Shown here one piece after another: positions 32,088 through 43,098 of a stretch of DNA of 64,000 nt. The notes below the pieces were generated by a model. It searched no databases and was not told where the DNA came from. It saw only the letters and a program-made list of their open reading frames with translations. The position numbers and the translations under genes are program-made. This stretch comes from CAYFNF01 sp964344485 (lineage in GTDB: Bacteria; Patescibacteriota; Patescibacteriia; UBA9570; XYC2-FULL-38-9), in NCBI GenBank assembly GCA_964344485.1, contig CAYFNF010000003.1, positions 186,001-250,000 of the forward strand. The letters run 5' to 3'. Every line of letters starts with the position of its first letter. The stretch's first letter is position 1.

Positions 32088-34220
32088 TTAAAAACGGAGC
32101 TGCTGATTCAGGTCTGAAATTGCATCAAACTCCTCCTGAGTGAGAGCAGCCTGGTCCGACTGTGTCATCTGCTTAATGATCTCTGTCACTGGAACGGACT
32201 TCTCTAAACTCTTATTTCCAACTTCAATGTACATTTGATTAAGCGGGCTCTCTTGCCATGCAGCAATTCCTTCTGCTTTCTTGGAGACAGAATCTTGTTC
32301 TAATAGCTGCACTTTATCGATAATTGCTTGCGCTGCTTGCTTTGGATCAGAAGAGAGTCGTCGAAACTCCGTGGTATTCATGTTCTGGAGCTCTTCTACT
32401 GGACCCATCACCTTTGGCCCTTGGGCTCCACCTCCGGACGGTTGAATGATGTCAGTAATCACCTGCTTCTTACTAGCGCCAGTGGATGGGAGCTGTGCTG
32501 ACGTTTCCTGTGTTTCTTGCTTCTCTTTTTTATGGTCAGCTGCAGCCTGTTGAATCTGCTTGTCAAAAATTGGGTTTACGTTTGCAAGAATATCTTCTAA
32601 CTCTTGTACTGGCTCCTCGGTTGGTTCTCCCTTCAACTCTTGCATCTTCTTTTTTCGCTTCTCTGCTTGAGCGATGCGTTTCTGGGCCAGGTCAAGTGTT
32701 GGGCGGAATTCCTCCTCTTGCTCTTCTGCTGCTTCCCCTCTGACTGTATGTGGATGTGCTTGCTCTTCTTGCCAAATCTCCTCTGCAGCTTGAATGACTT
32801 GATCTGCTTGCTCTAACGGAAGATTAATACCGCCTTCTTGTGGTGTTCTTAGTGCGTCACGTACATCATTTTTTTCACGCACTCCCTTCAAGTATGAAGT
32901 AATCACGCTAATGAATCGCTTCTCCATGTCCACGCTCTCTAACAGTAGCGCCAACTCTTGGAGTACGCGCTGTGCTGCAATGTGATACTGAGATTCAGAC
33001 GGTGCGGCTGGAGGTGGTGGTGCAGAAGCTGCGGTTTTTAGAGACGCTGCAGGAGCTGGAGTGTCTTTTGGTGCTGGTACGGGTGTCGCTTTCTTCGTTT
33101 TTATAGCCTTGGGTTTCTTTTGCTTTTTCTGTTTTGGTGGCTTCACTTTCTTCTTGGGTTTTGGATGTAGCAACTCGTCAGGAATTGGTGGTAGCCCGAG
33201 ATGGTCGTTTTCTTCTTTTTCTTCTTGTTTCTTTTTTAGTTTTGGTGGTGGTGGCGGTGTTGTGTCTTTATCCTCCATAGGGATCTCTTGTTGGTTAGGT
33301 TTTGCGTATTTAGCTAAGTTCTGTCGAAACTCTGGTGTCTTCACCAGCTGCTCCATGGTCATTGGCTTTCCGTCTTTGTTCAAACCGATATTAGCGCGCA
33401 TCTCTTCTAGTTCCTTTGCTGGAATCTCTATACCGGTATCTTCAATCTCGCCGTGCTCAAAAAAAGTATACGTGCCGCGTTCAGGGTCTTCTAACATCAT
33501 GCGTTGCTCTGACCCTTCTCTGGTCGTCGATGACTTATATAAGTGAGTATAAAACCGTAAAATATTCTCAAGATGTTGCTTATCATCCCCAGTAAGCTTA
33601 CGTGCGTTATCACTAGCATTCATATACTCCACTGCGAGTAGCGGTGTGATTTCTTTATCACCAACAAAGTCACGCCAATCACGGAGCCAATTCTGCACGG
33701 TTGGCACTACTTCTGAATCTCCAAACTTAATTTTATCCTTCCCGAGTTTAACTTGTGATTTGTTAATAGCTTCACGGAACTTACGCTTCCATAGATCCCG
33801 GTCTTCCCAGAGCGGGACAGACGCACGTAGCACCATCTCCTCTTTGTCTAACATCTCTTCTAGGGAGTACTCAAAGAAATGCTCAAAGTGCTCTTTAAAG
33901 AGTTGCTCTACTTCTTCTGGGTCACAGCGCTCTAGAACAAACCACTGCGCTTGAGCTAACAACTTCTCCAACCGCTTATAGATCTCTGGGGCCTCTTGCA
34001 TGAATGACGAACGATTACCGCGTAACAATTCCTGCAGGTCCACTGTCATGTGAAAGACCTCGTCCCCGTTGTTCTCGAACATCGCTTTCTCAATATCCTC
34101 CTGCACAACATCTGCTCCTTCTTTGGTTTCGATCATCACTGGATCGTCAGTAGAGCGAACTGAACTCTGAACAGCGGTCTGCTGAGGTCCTGATTGAGAT
34201 GATGTTGGTTGTTCTGCCAT
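32088..34220 (-). CDS. Large cytosolic helical protein of the T4SS-like operon
   Basis: 710 residues without signal or membrane helix. Residues 40-255 form a helical domain (VFHMTVDLQELLRGNRSSF, FKEHFEHFFEYSLEEMLDKEEMVLRAS, VPTVQNWLRDWRDFVGD). Residues about 320-410 are a Pro/Lys-rich linker (PPPPPKLKKKQEEKEE, KKKVKPPKQKKQKKPK). The C-terminal half is mostly helical and Gln/Glu-rich. No family is recognised. The position between virB6-like and PrgI genes suggests a cytoplasmic partner of the secretion-like complex, perhaps an adaptor or substrate-binding factor (inference). Confidence 0.7.
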   Translation of the reverse strand: MAEQPTSSQSGPQQTAVQSSVRSTDDPVMIETKEGADVVQEDIEKAMFENNGDEVFHMTVDLQELLRGNRSSFMQEAPEIYKRLEKLLAQAQWFVLERCDPEEVEQLFKEHFEHFFEYSLEEMLDKEEMVLRASVPLWEDRDLWKRKFREAINKSQVKLGKDKIKFGDSEVVPTVQNWLRDWRDFVGDKEITPLLAVEYMNASDNARKLTGDDKQHLENILRFYTHLYKSSTTREGSEQRMMLEDPERGTYTFFEHGEIEDTGIEIPAKELEEMRANIGLNKDGKPMTMEQLVKTPEFRQNLAKYAKPNQQEIPMEDKDTTPPPPPKLKKKQEEKEENDHLGLPPIPDELLHPKPKKKVKPPKQKKQKKPKAIKTKKATPVPAPKDTPAPAASLKTAASAPPPPAAPSESQYHIAAQRVLQELALLLESVDMEKRFISVITSYLKGVREKNDVRDALRTPQEGGINLPLEQADQVIQAAEEIWQEEQAHPHTVRGEAAEEQEEEFRPTLDLAQKRIAQAEKRKKKMQELKGEPTEEPVQELEDILANVNPIFDKQIQQAAADHKKEKQETQETSAQLPSTGASKKQVITDIIQPSGGGAQGPKVMGPVEELQNMNTTEFRRLSSDPKQAAQAIIDKVQLLEQDSVSKKAEGIAAWQESPLNQMYIEVGNKSLEKSVPVTEIIKQMTQSDQAALTQEEFDAISDLNQQLRF

Positions 34221-34263
34221 TGTATTTGTATATTAGATTTGCTTTTGTGTTTGTGCCTCCTGA

Positions 34264-37200
34264 TTATGCTGCTTCTCGTCGTTGCGAGTATTTGGTCTGC
34301 CACTGTCGGCCTGGCCCAGCTCCAGCTGCTGCAGCTTTAGCGCGTTTCAACTCAGCAGAGAATCCGCGGAGCGCACTAGTAAATTCACTTGCAACATTTC
34401 CTTCTAACCTGTTGATGACATTGTCTTGAGAGAGTCTCAGTTTTGCGTTAGCGTTAAAGCGCTGCCAGTTATAGTGCTGTGCAAGGTCTTTACCACCGTG
34501 ACGTAATAGTCCTTCGCCGATCTTGGTGATGTGAAAACCACGCCTACTATCTTCTACACCCCATGCCAAACGGTTGAACTTCAACCACTGTGTTGGGTCA
34601 CGTTTAATGGTCTCACCAATCACTGCATCAGAGCGATTCATCTTGGATGGATCGTAATGCTCATTTCTAATTCTATTGCCACTGCTATCTAACTCGTACT
34701 CTCTTGTGTATTTGTTCTGTTTGAACTCCTCATCATAATCATCTCGTACATACCCCCATCCGTGCGGTCCAAGACGATACGCACGTGCATATCCTAAGTG
34801 ACCGATCTCTTCAGCGTCATACGTCAGGTCATTTGCCAGTGTATAGGATTGGTCTGCGGTCATCCCCAACTCTCCCATCAAAATCTTCTGTCGGAAGTTC
34901 TCCAGACCGTCAGCGTCAGATGATGCGTTAGGGTCATCAGACATGTCGTTCTGTGTCACCTCATTCAAGTCACCCAGCTTGGTAATACGTCGTAAACACG
35001 CCTCTGCAAGGTACTGGTCGCCAGAATCAATAGCGCGACGTAAATGGTCTCGCAGCTCTTCAGTGTTCTTAATATCTTTAATCTGCTCTCCTTTTTCATT
35101 GACTAGCCGCTGACGTTCTACACGCCCATAGTAGTCGTCACCAGGAAGCGCTGCATTATACCCGCGATAGAGCTTATCTCGTTGTGACCGTAAATCTTCA
35201 ATCTCTTTCTTAATGTCTTCAATATTTTGTGCCGCTTCTTCTCGCTCTGCATCTGTGGTGGTGTTAGCGTCTGCTTCAGCATCCGCAATGGCTTCATGTG
35301 AATCTGCCTCAAATTTTCCGTTTTCATCAAATGTTACATTAACATTCACTCCAGTAGCATCTAAACGCTCTTGCATGTCTTCACGTGTCTCTCCGTTTGC
35401 ATTCAATCGCTGCTGCGCTGATTCACGGATAGTGTCCATGACTGAGCTTCTTCGTCGTCCTTCCTCACGTCCATCTCGAGATGATGTACCCACACACCAA
35501 CCTGCTAAGTCTGAAATGCTCACAGTGCTATCAGGATCCGCTAGTTCGCTGTTTCGGTACTCATTAATGTCTTCCATATCTTCTCGAATTCTATTTGCTC
35601 GGTCTGTGTCTCCAGCACCAGTTGCTTGTTCCAACTCTGCATTTAATCCTTCCAACGCAGCATCAAAAACGATGTTTGCAGTGACCGCATCCACATCTGT
35701 ATCTCCACCTCGATCTAGTGTTTCAATTAAATCTTGTAATCCACTGTCGTCCTCATTCATTCTGCTTAATTGAGATGATATCTCTCGAAGCTCGTCGACA
35801 GTTAATTGCTGAGAGTGCTGTTGTAATGCTCTGTCTGCATCTCCACCTTTCGCAATATCTTTGCTCTTCTCTTTTATATCTTCATCAATCTTGTCTGCCT
35901 CTTCTTTATCGCCTCTACGTCTGAATAAACGACCGATTCTACGGATTCCTTGACCAGAGTAGTAGTTGTCCATCATGTGCTCACTTGCAGCACCGGTTGC
36001 ACCAACCATTCCAACTCCCCACTTTGCCCAAGCTTTTACACGCTCTCCTTGACCTGCCACTTCATTGTCAGCTGTCTGAGGAGCCTTTAAATAATCTAAG
36101 AACTGTCCGCGTGCGGTTTCAATCGCATCACGCTGTTGTCGCTCTTCTCGTTTTCCTAGTGCATCTTTTACATTATTGAACATCACGGTCGGTTGCATGA
36201 CCATTCCCAGTGCAGCTAACCCACCAGACGCTCGGTGGAAGAACTTCTCGTATCCTTTTCTGGTATCTTCTTCTCCTTCTTTTGGCGGAGCTTTTCCAAA
36301 CGCTGCACCTGCACCCATCATGACTTGACCAGACTTCTTCATAAGTGAGCCACCAACTTTCCACGCACCTTGCTCTACTGCTCCGGTGATCTTTCCAGCT
36401 TCAGATGCCATCTCATGAATAAAATGAAGAGATGCCATAAGCATCATGGTGGCAACCAAGAAGTTCGCTAAATAACTCGGGTCAGTAGAGTGTTTTGTAG
36501 ATGACGGTGGCGTCACTCCGCCGGGAAGTTCGTCGTCTTCATATCCGAGCAACCCGCCAGCGCTGCTAGAGCTGACTTCGGTTGCTTCATCTTCATCAGA
36601 AGTAAACGCTAGCGTCAGAGAGAGCCATAAAAAGAATGTGACTAAAGGACCTACAGCACAGTACTGTCCGAATTTCTTCCACCACTCAGAAGATTTGGCT
36701 TGTATGGATTGTGATGGAACTGTACGTACTAAGTAGGCGATTGGTGACAAGACAATCAAGAACCACAGCATGACGATTCGGAACATCAGAATAATCGTGA
36801 ATACAATCATGACAACAAAGAACACCATAGTGAAGATCGCGGCCATGACGAACGCAAAGACAATCTCTACAGCACCGACAATATCTAATTGATTTCCTTC
36901 AGTTGGTTTTAAATTCTTGACCTCTACTAATCCGAATGCAGAGAGAAGGCCGCCAGCGAACCCAGTAAGGAACGATCCAGCAAATGTGGCCATGGCAACA
37001 GTAGAAAGGTCAGTAAAGATACCACAGATCGACTTAGAGAAATTGATCAAAATGGCCATTAAAATAAATTTCGGCAACATCTTCTTCCACGAGTACGCTT
37101 CGATCTTCAAGACCGTAGCCAGAGCAATGAGAACTAGTATGACCGAGAAGAATATATTACAGACGTCACGAACTAACTTCCATCCGAGCACGACCGCGGA

Positions 37201-37569
37201 GACATTAACGTACGCACCACTCTCTTGGTCCCATGGTAGGTAGTACGGATACCAAATCATGAGTTGCATCACGAACAATACAATCAGCGTTGCCATACCA
37301 ATCGGAGCGATAATCAGGATGTAGATGACGATACCAAGAAGTGTGGCTGCTAATGACAGTAATGACGCTTCAGCAGGAGCGACAATCGGCATGCCTGCGG
37401 ATTTCATGATCACGCCAGCAATAGCGATTCCTACTACTCCAACACCTCCCCAATACATGGTCTTTTTCAGTACTTTCTTGACTGAATCGCGACCAGCATT
37501 AAAAAAGTCCCTAATTTTAGCAAGCTTTCCTGCTACAGAGACTAGGTTCTGTTCTATTTTTTGCTCCAT
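34264..37569 (-). CDS. VirB6/TrbL-like polytopic membrane protein
   Basis: 1101 residues. Six to eight membrane helices occupy about residues 40-430 (for example SLLSLAATLLGIVIYILIIAPIGMATLIVLFVMQLM, IFFSVILVLIALATVLKI, MVFFVVMIVFTIILMFRIVMLWFLIVLSPIAYL). The FRIVMLWFLIVLSPIAYLVRTVP stretch with a following aromatic loop is typical of VirB6/TrbL, the channel-forming inner-membrane part. Residues 430-1101 are a large charged, helical, mostly disordered region, far longer than usual. It is the first gene of the T4SS-like operon and follows a strong promoter by 37 bp. Confidence 0.83.
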   Translation of the reverse strand: MEQKIEQNLVSVAGKLAKIRDFFNAGRDSVKKVLKKTMYWGGVGVVGIAIAGVIMKSAGMPIVAPAEASLLSLAATLLGIVIYILIIAPIGMATLIVLFVMQLMIWYPYYLPWDQESGAYVNVSAVVLGWKLVRDVCNIFFSVILVLIALATVLKIEAYSWKKMLPKFILMAILINFSKSICGIFTDLSTVAMATFAGSFLTGFAGGLLSAFGLVEVKNLKPTEGNQLDIVGAVEIVFAFVMAAIFTMVFFVVMIVFTIILMFRIVMLWFLIVLSPIAYLVRTVPSQSIQAKSSEWWKKFGQYCAVGPLVTFFLWLSLTLAFTSDEDEATEVSSSSAGGLLGYEDDELPGGVTPPSSTKHSTDPSYLANFLVATMMLMASLHFIHEMASEAGKITGAVEQGAWKVGGSLMKKSGQVMMGAGAAFGKAPPKEGEEDTRKGYEKFFHRASGGLAALGMVMQPTVMFNNVKDALGKREERQQRDAIETARGQFLDYLKAPQTADNEVAGQGERVKAWAKWGVGMVGATGAASEHMMDNYYSGQGIRRIGRLFRRRGDKEEADKIDEDIKEKSKDIAKGGDADRALQQHSQQLTVDELREISSQLSRMNEDDSGLQDLIETLDRGGDTDVDAVTANIVFDAALEGLNAELEQATGAGDTDRANRIREDMEDINEYRNSELADPDSTVSISDLAGWCVGTSSRDGREEGRRRSSVMDTIRESAQQRLNANGETREDMQERLDATGVNVNVTFDENGKFEADSHEAIADAEADANTTTDAEREEAAQNIEDIKKEIEDLRSQRDKLYRGYNAALPGDDYYGRVERQRLVNEKGEQIKDIKNTEELRDHLRRAIDSGDQYLAEACLRRITKLGDLNEVTQNDMSDDPNASSDADGLENFRQKILMGELGMTADQSYTLANDLTYDAEEIGHLGYARAYRLGPHGWGYVRDDYDEEFKQNKYTREYELDSSGNRIRNEHYDPSKMNRSDAVIGETIKRDPTQWLKFNRLAWGVEDSRRGFHITKIGEGLLRHGGKDLAQHYNWQRFNANAKLRLSQDNVINRLEGNVASEFTSALRGFSAELKRAKAAAAGAGPGRQWQTKYSQRREAA

Positions 37570-37605
37570 AATTGGCCAAATTTGGAATGCTTTTGTAACG
37601 AATTC

Positions 37606-37634
37606 ATTATATCACACTATTTTAAATATTTCAA
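37606..37634 (-). promoter_or_regulatory. Strong promoter of the T4SS-like operon
   Basis: Read leftward, TTGAAA (37634-37629), 17 bp, TATAAT (37611-37606) with an extended TGA before the -10. The start would be near 37600, some 30 nt before the virB6-like ATG. The -10 region is closely similar to the giant surface protein promoter at 49790-49818 (TGATATAAT). Confidence 0.8.
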
Positions 37635-37755
37635 GTTCTGGGAGTGCGGATAACTCCACTATTTTGCGTAGTAATTGGGTAGTTCGTTTCTCTAGGAAAA
37701 AACTGCTTTTTTGTTTTAGATCTTGGGCGCAGCACGGTATTGAAAAAGGGCCTAT

Positions 37756-37783
37756 TTGACAATTATTATTTATTTGTCATAAT
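37756..37783 (+). promoter_or_regulatory. Promoter of the orphan structured RNA
   Basis: TTGACA (37756-37761), 16 bp, CATAAT (37778-37783) with an extended TGT. The predicted start near 37790 lies just before the structured RNA. Confidence 0.7.
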
Positions 37784-37786
37784 TAT

Positions 37787-37970
37787 TTTACAGTATTCTC
37801 TCCTCATGAATGCAGAATCCCGAACCCTCGGCTGAGAGGAGGAGGTACTGTCCCGTCGATATGCTAACAGTGATGACAAAGTCCTTAATGGACGGACTCT
37901 GATCTGAATGATCGCAGGGCTCACGATACACTCTTCCTCTCGGTTGAGGGTTTTTTATTTACAGTATTCT
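37787..37970. repeat. 13-bp direct repeats flanking the structured RNA
   Basis: TTTACAGTATTCT occurs at 37787-37799 and again at 37958-37970, 171 bp apart, exactly bordering the structured RNA and its terminator. This could be a target-site-like duplication of an inserted element or a recombination scar. Confidence 0.7.
37790..37957 (+). ncRNA. Orphan structured RNA with built-in terminator
   Basis: About 165 nt with no ORF of note. A closing stem pairs CCCTCGGCTGAGAGGA (37825-37840) with TCCTCTCGGTTGAGGG (37935-37950; G-U pairs included) and is followed at once by TTTTTT, making an intrinsic terminator that closes a junction. Inside are GTCCCGTC with GACGGAC (one bulge) and the hairpin GATC-TGAAT-GATC. 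No downstream rightward gene exists to regulate, so it looks like a free sRNA or a 6S-like RNA. The flanking 13-bp direct repeats are described separately. The RNA family is not recognised. Confidence 0.6.
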
Positions 37971-38142
37971 TATTCTCGCTTTATTCCTTCGTATAGTCTA
38001 TATAGCTCGCTTAACCCTACGTGACACCAGTCTCGCTTCCTCCGCTACGGCTTTTCTTGGCTGTTCTCAATTCCTGTATCGCACGCTTCGCAGTGCTTTC
38101 CTATGTATGTTCATTAATTCGTCATCCGTGTCTTGTGCGCAG

Positions 38143-38257
38143 CCTTCATGCTTCGGTGCGCTGCGATTGGCATCACTTCGGGTGTCGAACGAAGTGAGAC
38201 GAGCGACCGAGCCGACGCAGCGCAGCGAATCACGGTGGGATTCGCAAGCGGTCATTG
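38143..38257. repeat. Palindromic REP-like element, copy A
   Basis: It shares with 50690-50768 a core CGAGCGACCGAGCCGACGCAGCG, an AGCG step, ACGGTGG and a CGCAAGCGGTC tail. Hairpins in this copy are CACTTCG...CGAAGTG and GCGAATC-ACGGTGG-GATTCGC. The second hairpin in the other copy is GCGCACA-ACGGTGG-TGTGCGC, so the stem changed but pairing was kept. A palindrome CGCAGC/GCTGCG lies just to the left. No coding function. Confidence 0.75.
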
Positions 38258-38302
38258 AAAGTAGTTGTATTGCGAATAAAAACAGGAATGCATCAGAAAC
38301 AG

Positions 38303-38327
38303 AAAAGCCCGCGTGAGGCGGGCTTTT
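38303..38327. terminator. Terminator of the giant surface protein gene
   Basis: AAAAGCCCGC (38303-38312), loop GTGAG, GCGGGCTTTT (38318-38327). It works on both strands and lies 20 bp past the leftward gene that ends at 38348. Confidence 0.9.
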
Positions 38328-38347
38328 GTATTCAACTCGCTATCGAT

Positions 38348-41300
38348 TTATGGATAGACGTTGATCACACCGTCGTATGCATCGAATGAGGTACAGATGT
38401 CTTCAGTACTTCTGACAACATCTCCTGTGCCAGTTGCTTGAGAGTCGCCACTACAGAATTCCCAGTTATCTTCAACCTGGATCTTGACGTAGTACTGACA
38501 CGCTCCAAGGTCTTCATCGTACGTAGCATCTGATGTTGGATCACAAGTGTAGGTGTAGGTATACGTATGATCGTATGATGCTGCAGCTTCCCAAGGGTCA
38601 GTCATGGATTCAGTGCGTTCAAAGTCATCAGAGTCATTATCTGTTTCCCAGATAATACGGATGCTGTTTATTGGTTCTTGGTCATCATCCGCATGAGAAT
38701 CGAAGACTAAACTGACAGTATCACCGCTTTGAATGTTCACGTCACCACTGTCAGAGTTATTCACTTGAATCTCTTCTAAGTATGGGCGGATACCACAGTA
38801 GTCTGTATCATCTTGTGATCCGTCATCACACTCACTCATCTGATTATAACCATAACTATCGAACACTGTGAGCCAATGGTCAACATCATCATACGACTCT
38901 GATGTAAACTCGGTCTCATTGCGTGCAGCATGGTGGGCATAATCTCTGTCTGCATACCAGATTTGTCGTTGTGTGATGCTTCCGTTCTTAATTCCAATGT
39001 CAGCAAATATCAATCTATAATGGAGCCATGCTTGAACTGCTGCTGCATTTAACTGTTCATAGTAGGTGCTGTATCCGGCTCCGTGGCCTTCCCCGCCCAC
39101 ATAGTTATTTACACACGAACCACCAGCTGTACAGTCGTCATCTGTATCACAGAACTGTGCCTCATCTCCATACGATTCAGTATTGTCAAATGCTGTACAG
39201 ATACCGTCGGTTCCAATCCATAAACCGGAGTCACACGTATCTTCGAGATAGGATGTACCATGCTCACCTTCACAACGAATCTCATTACAATCACCGATAC
39301 ATGCGTATGGCAATGTCTTTCCAGCTGCTTGATTTAAGTAGACGAACGGTAGATTAGATCCAAGTGCGGTCCAGTTATGCCACCATCCATCTGTAAAGTC
39401 TTCTGAAATACCATCAACGTCCGATGGAGTCTGTGATGAACTCTCTAATCCAATGGAACCAAACATATAATTCGACTGATATTCAGCGCTTTCCATTGCG
39501 TACGTATAACCAGTACTATATGAAGTTCCCATCATAGGAATGGTATAATCAGATGCTCGAGTAGCACGTGTCATCCATGGGCGTGCTTCACCTGATGCAC
39601 TCGCGCCTTGTACTGCAAGTAAGCACGGCTCACGCAAGTAGTACTTCCACCAGATATTATCAATTTCATCAATATCCACGCGACGGAATCCATCCCAATG
39701 GTAGAAATACACACCGTTTGGATGGCCGTTGCTAAAGTCTAATTTCCAACCAGTAGTATTCAAGCCAACATCATTCTCATTGTAACACCCATCATCATCT
39801 TTATCAGTGGAGTAGCGACTGTAGAAATAGTCTGCAAATGCATTTCCATTAACCTTATTACCCGATGATATCTGGCCATCACGTCCATCTCCATCCCATG
39901 CATCTCCACCTTCATTCAAGTCGCCGAAGCTATAGAATGGATTCTCTGGATTTCCCCCGTTCCAATAGCGTCCACTTCCGTTGAGGTTTTCATTATCTGG
40001 CGTACATGCAACTGCTTTAGTAAATATCATCTCTACATCTTCATAATGGCTTTCGATGTTACTTGAATTACATGGTTCATCTCCACACCAAATTCCCCTC
40101 TGATATGCGTGTGACTCATCTTGACTTAACGGTGTATAGTCGTAATCATCTTTTCCCATGGCCCACATCTCCTCATTCGCCAACACATCCGCGTGTTCGG
40201 TACCGTCTTCAAATCTTCGTGAATCAAAACTATTTACACCATTTCCACCGTATCCGCAACTATAGAGACAATCATAGTCAGAATCATGATACTCTGGATC
40301 GCCCATATAGAACTTCACATAATCAATCTCTGAAATATGAAGCAGTTTCTCCACTGGGTTCGGCTCGAAGTACCGGAACTTAGCATATTCATAGTTATTA
40401 GTTGAGGCGCCAGTGTGATAACTTGGATCGATCTCCAGATTATCTATAGTAACTTTCAATGCATAGGTTGAACTGTCCTCTTCTCCAGTTTCAATAGTTG
40501 CTGACTTACCATTATCATAGGTATATGTATCCGTTCCGTTTCCGTAACAGACTCCACTATCACAGTGACTATTATCGCCACAGATCAATCCAGTATCTGA
40601 ACACGCACCTAAATCTGCATTACCTTTAGCCACCAAACAGTGATATGCTGGTGCTAATCCAGTGTATACCACGCCCTCTTTCGTAGAGTTAATGTCTGGC
40701 TCACCAGAGATCACATCCACTGGCCACCAGTAGATACACGCATCTGGATTATATGCATCGTGCTGCAGACAGTAACCTCTCCAGCCAGTGTAGTAGACAC
40801 CTTCTTCATTGTAGTTACACGCAACAGAGTCCTTGTCTGGGTACCCACGGCACTCACGCGCTGTCATCCATGATGAGTTCTCGGTGTGCTCATTTCCATC
40901 TAAGTTGAACTCCAAGCTAGGCAGTAGTGAAACGTTATCAATCACAAATGATGGCCCGCTGGAACTCGCAGTGGTTGCGATAAAGAGCTCGCTGTTTTCT
41001 ACTGGGTCATCTTTCTCTTCAATGGTTATTGGGCCCAACGCATACTGCTCCCACTCAGTGGTGAATGTAAACTGTGAGGTGTTTTCATCAATAGAGTTAG
41101 AAATTGCAGTAAGGATGTCCGAGTAGTCTGTAGCAGTGATACTGAAGACCTCACCACCGTAATGACTAGTTAAGTCATCATATGCATCATTTGCTGTAGT
41201 ACTCAATATAGAATGAAGAATAAACGCATCGCTTCCAATAGTACTCATGAGGTCTGTTTCATCGGATTCATCCCAACCAAGCGACTCATTGCCTGCAGTA

Positions 41301-43088
41301 TACGGATCTCCATCTGGTTTTTCGTCTGTTACTAGCACCACGAACTTCTGAGCAGCTGAGCGGAAGTCCATCTCATAGTCATCGTCTCCAGAGAACGAAT
41401 TCTGAGCAATTTCTACTAGTCCTTGATACGTATACTCAGATCCACCACAACTGGCTACTACTGCTGCTATATCAGACATTGTGGTACTAAACTCAGTAAC
41501 ATCGGATGTGAAGTCACTTGAAATACCGTTTGATGAACCGAAGTCACCACAACCTAATGAGTAATCGTCATAGTCAAGAACATGTGGATCGCCTGCATCT
41601 GTGGTAACAATTCCTAATTGGAAGTCTACTCCAGCGTCTGACAGCCCAGAGGCTAAGTCGCCTGCTGCGGTTGCGACATTTGAGATATATGTGCTCATGC
41701 TTCCAGAGGTGTCTACAAAGAAGACAATATCTGCCATCTTGCCGCCTTCAAAGTAATCCACGCCACCGTCAGAGTGCTCGAGGCCTACTTTAATGAAGTC
41801 GGTTTCATGGTCAGGATTCTCTGTGAATTTTGCGTTAAATGATACTGTATACTCTAAACCGTCAAGGATAGCGTCTCCTACTGTAGTGCTGACCCCAGCA
41901 GATGCACCTGTTGGTTCAACATACATGACGTTGTTTAGATCTTGAGAAAGCGCTCCGACTGCAGTACTGTGACTGTCACCCATGCCAGCGGACACGTCAT
42001 ATGTTAATGAAGAATCGTAATCCACAATGGTCATGTCTCCACCACCGTATACTTCCCAATACGACGCATCGGCAGGCCATGACCCACCTGAAACGTTAGA
42101 GCACCATCCTGCTTCATATGTAATATCATCAATATTTGTCGTATAGTCATCTGTTTTTGCCATACTTTTTGCTTCTGCATCTGTATCTATTGTTCGACAG
42201 TGTCGATCTAATGTGCACGATAAGCTTTTATCTCGCTCAATTTCAATGTTAGTTGAAGATATAGATGCCCCATTAACAGGCCAGTTAGAGTCTGACTCTC
42301 CAGAACAGTACACATCTTCAAAGTCTCCGTATGATACCAAATCAGTAGAGGTCTCTGCTCCACCTAGTCCGCGTTCTGGTAAATTATCTGGAGAGTAGTA
42401 TCCATAGGTAATTGCTGCACATTGCGTGTCATCACCGTCAGTACAAGACTCTCCATCTCGTGCTCCACCAGAGCAGAAGTAGATCGCCTCTCCATCTAAT
42501 ATGTGGGTAAACGTACATTCACCATCTACCCATGCCATTCCAGCACGAGTATGTCCTGAGAGGTTCTGAATATCATCGAGCTCTTCGGTGCTCCCTGGTT
42601 GAGAGATTGCAGAGATATCATCGTCATATCCAAGCTCATCTGAATCTTTGCTGTCTACCCAGCTCGTACAAACACCGGTGTCCTCATTGCGCTCTTCACA
42701 TAAACCAATACCGAAACACGTGGTCTCTTCGGTTCCATCTTCAGCTTGTGTGATACGCGCTACTTTACAACCGATCCAGTTTTCACATTCACGATCGTTT
42801 CGCACGTGCAATACAGAGTTTGCGTTTGCAGTATCAGGGTTGGATCGACACGCTGCGTCTTCATCTCCAGCGTTGAATTCACACGCGGTCACTGAGTAAT
42901 CAACATACACTCCTTCTTCCTGCTCTTGGTTTGCAATATAGGTTAAGTCGTCGCTCGAAACATCTCTGAACGCTACACAACCGTCGTTGTGACTGATCTC
43001 TCCAGCACACGTATTCTGTTCGCTTTCTGTTGCTCCGTCTACGGTGTGGTTAATATAGGTGTAGTATCCGTTTTCAACTAATCGGATG
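38348..43088 (-). CDS. Giant Cys-rich surface protein with VWA domain (C-terminal part, broken at assembly gap)
   Basis: About 1,580 residues are readable in one open frame to the gap at 43089-43098; the frame has no stop up to the gap, so the gene continues into 43099-48771. Numbering from a GTG at 42910, the chain is rich in Cys, Asp, Tyr and Gly, with Cys pairs such as CDTDDDCTAGGSC and VACNYNEEGVYYTGW. A von Willebrand factor A domain begins near residue 395 at MADIVFFVDTSGSMSTYI (MIDAS motif DxSGS). A jelly-roll or lamin-like region precedes it, and a PKD-like domain ends the protein (SGDTVSLVFDSHADDD...YVKIQVEDNW). The protein is probably secreted and disulfide-rich. Adhesion to another cell is inferred. 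Confidence 0.8.
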
Positions 43089-43098
43089 NNNNNNNNNN
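43089..43098. other. Assembly gap of ten N
   Basis: Ten N bases inside the giant coding region. The true gap length is unknown, so apparent frame changes across it have no meaning. Confidence 0.98.

Noticed and set aside
37825..37950. TPP-riboswitch-like words (CTGAGA, CTGATC, GCAGGG) in the structured RNA
   Set aside because: The order and the GGNTAATNCC part are missing, the CTGAGA belongs to the terminator stem, and no thiamine gene follows.
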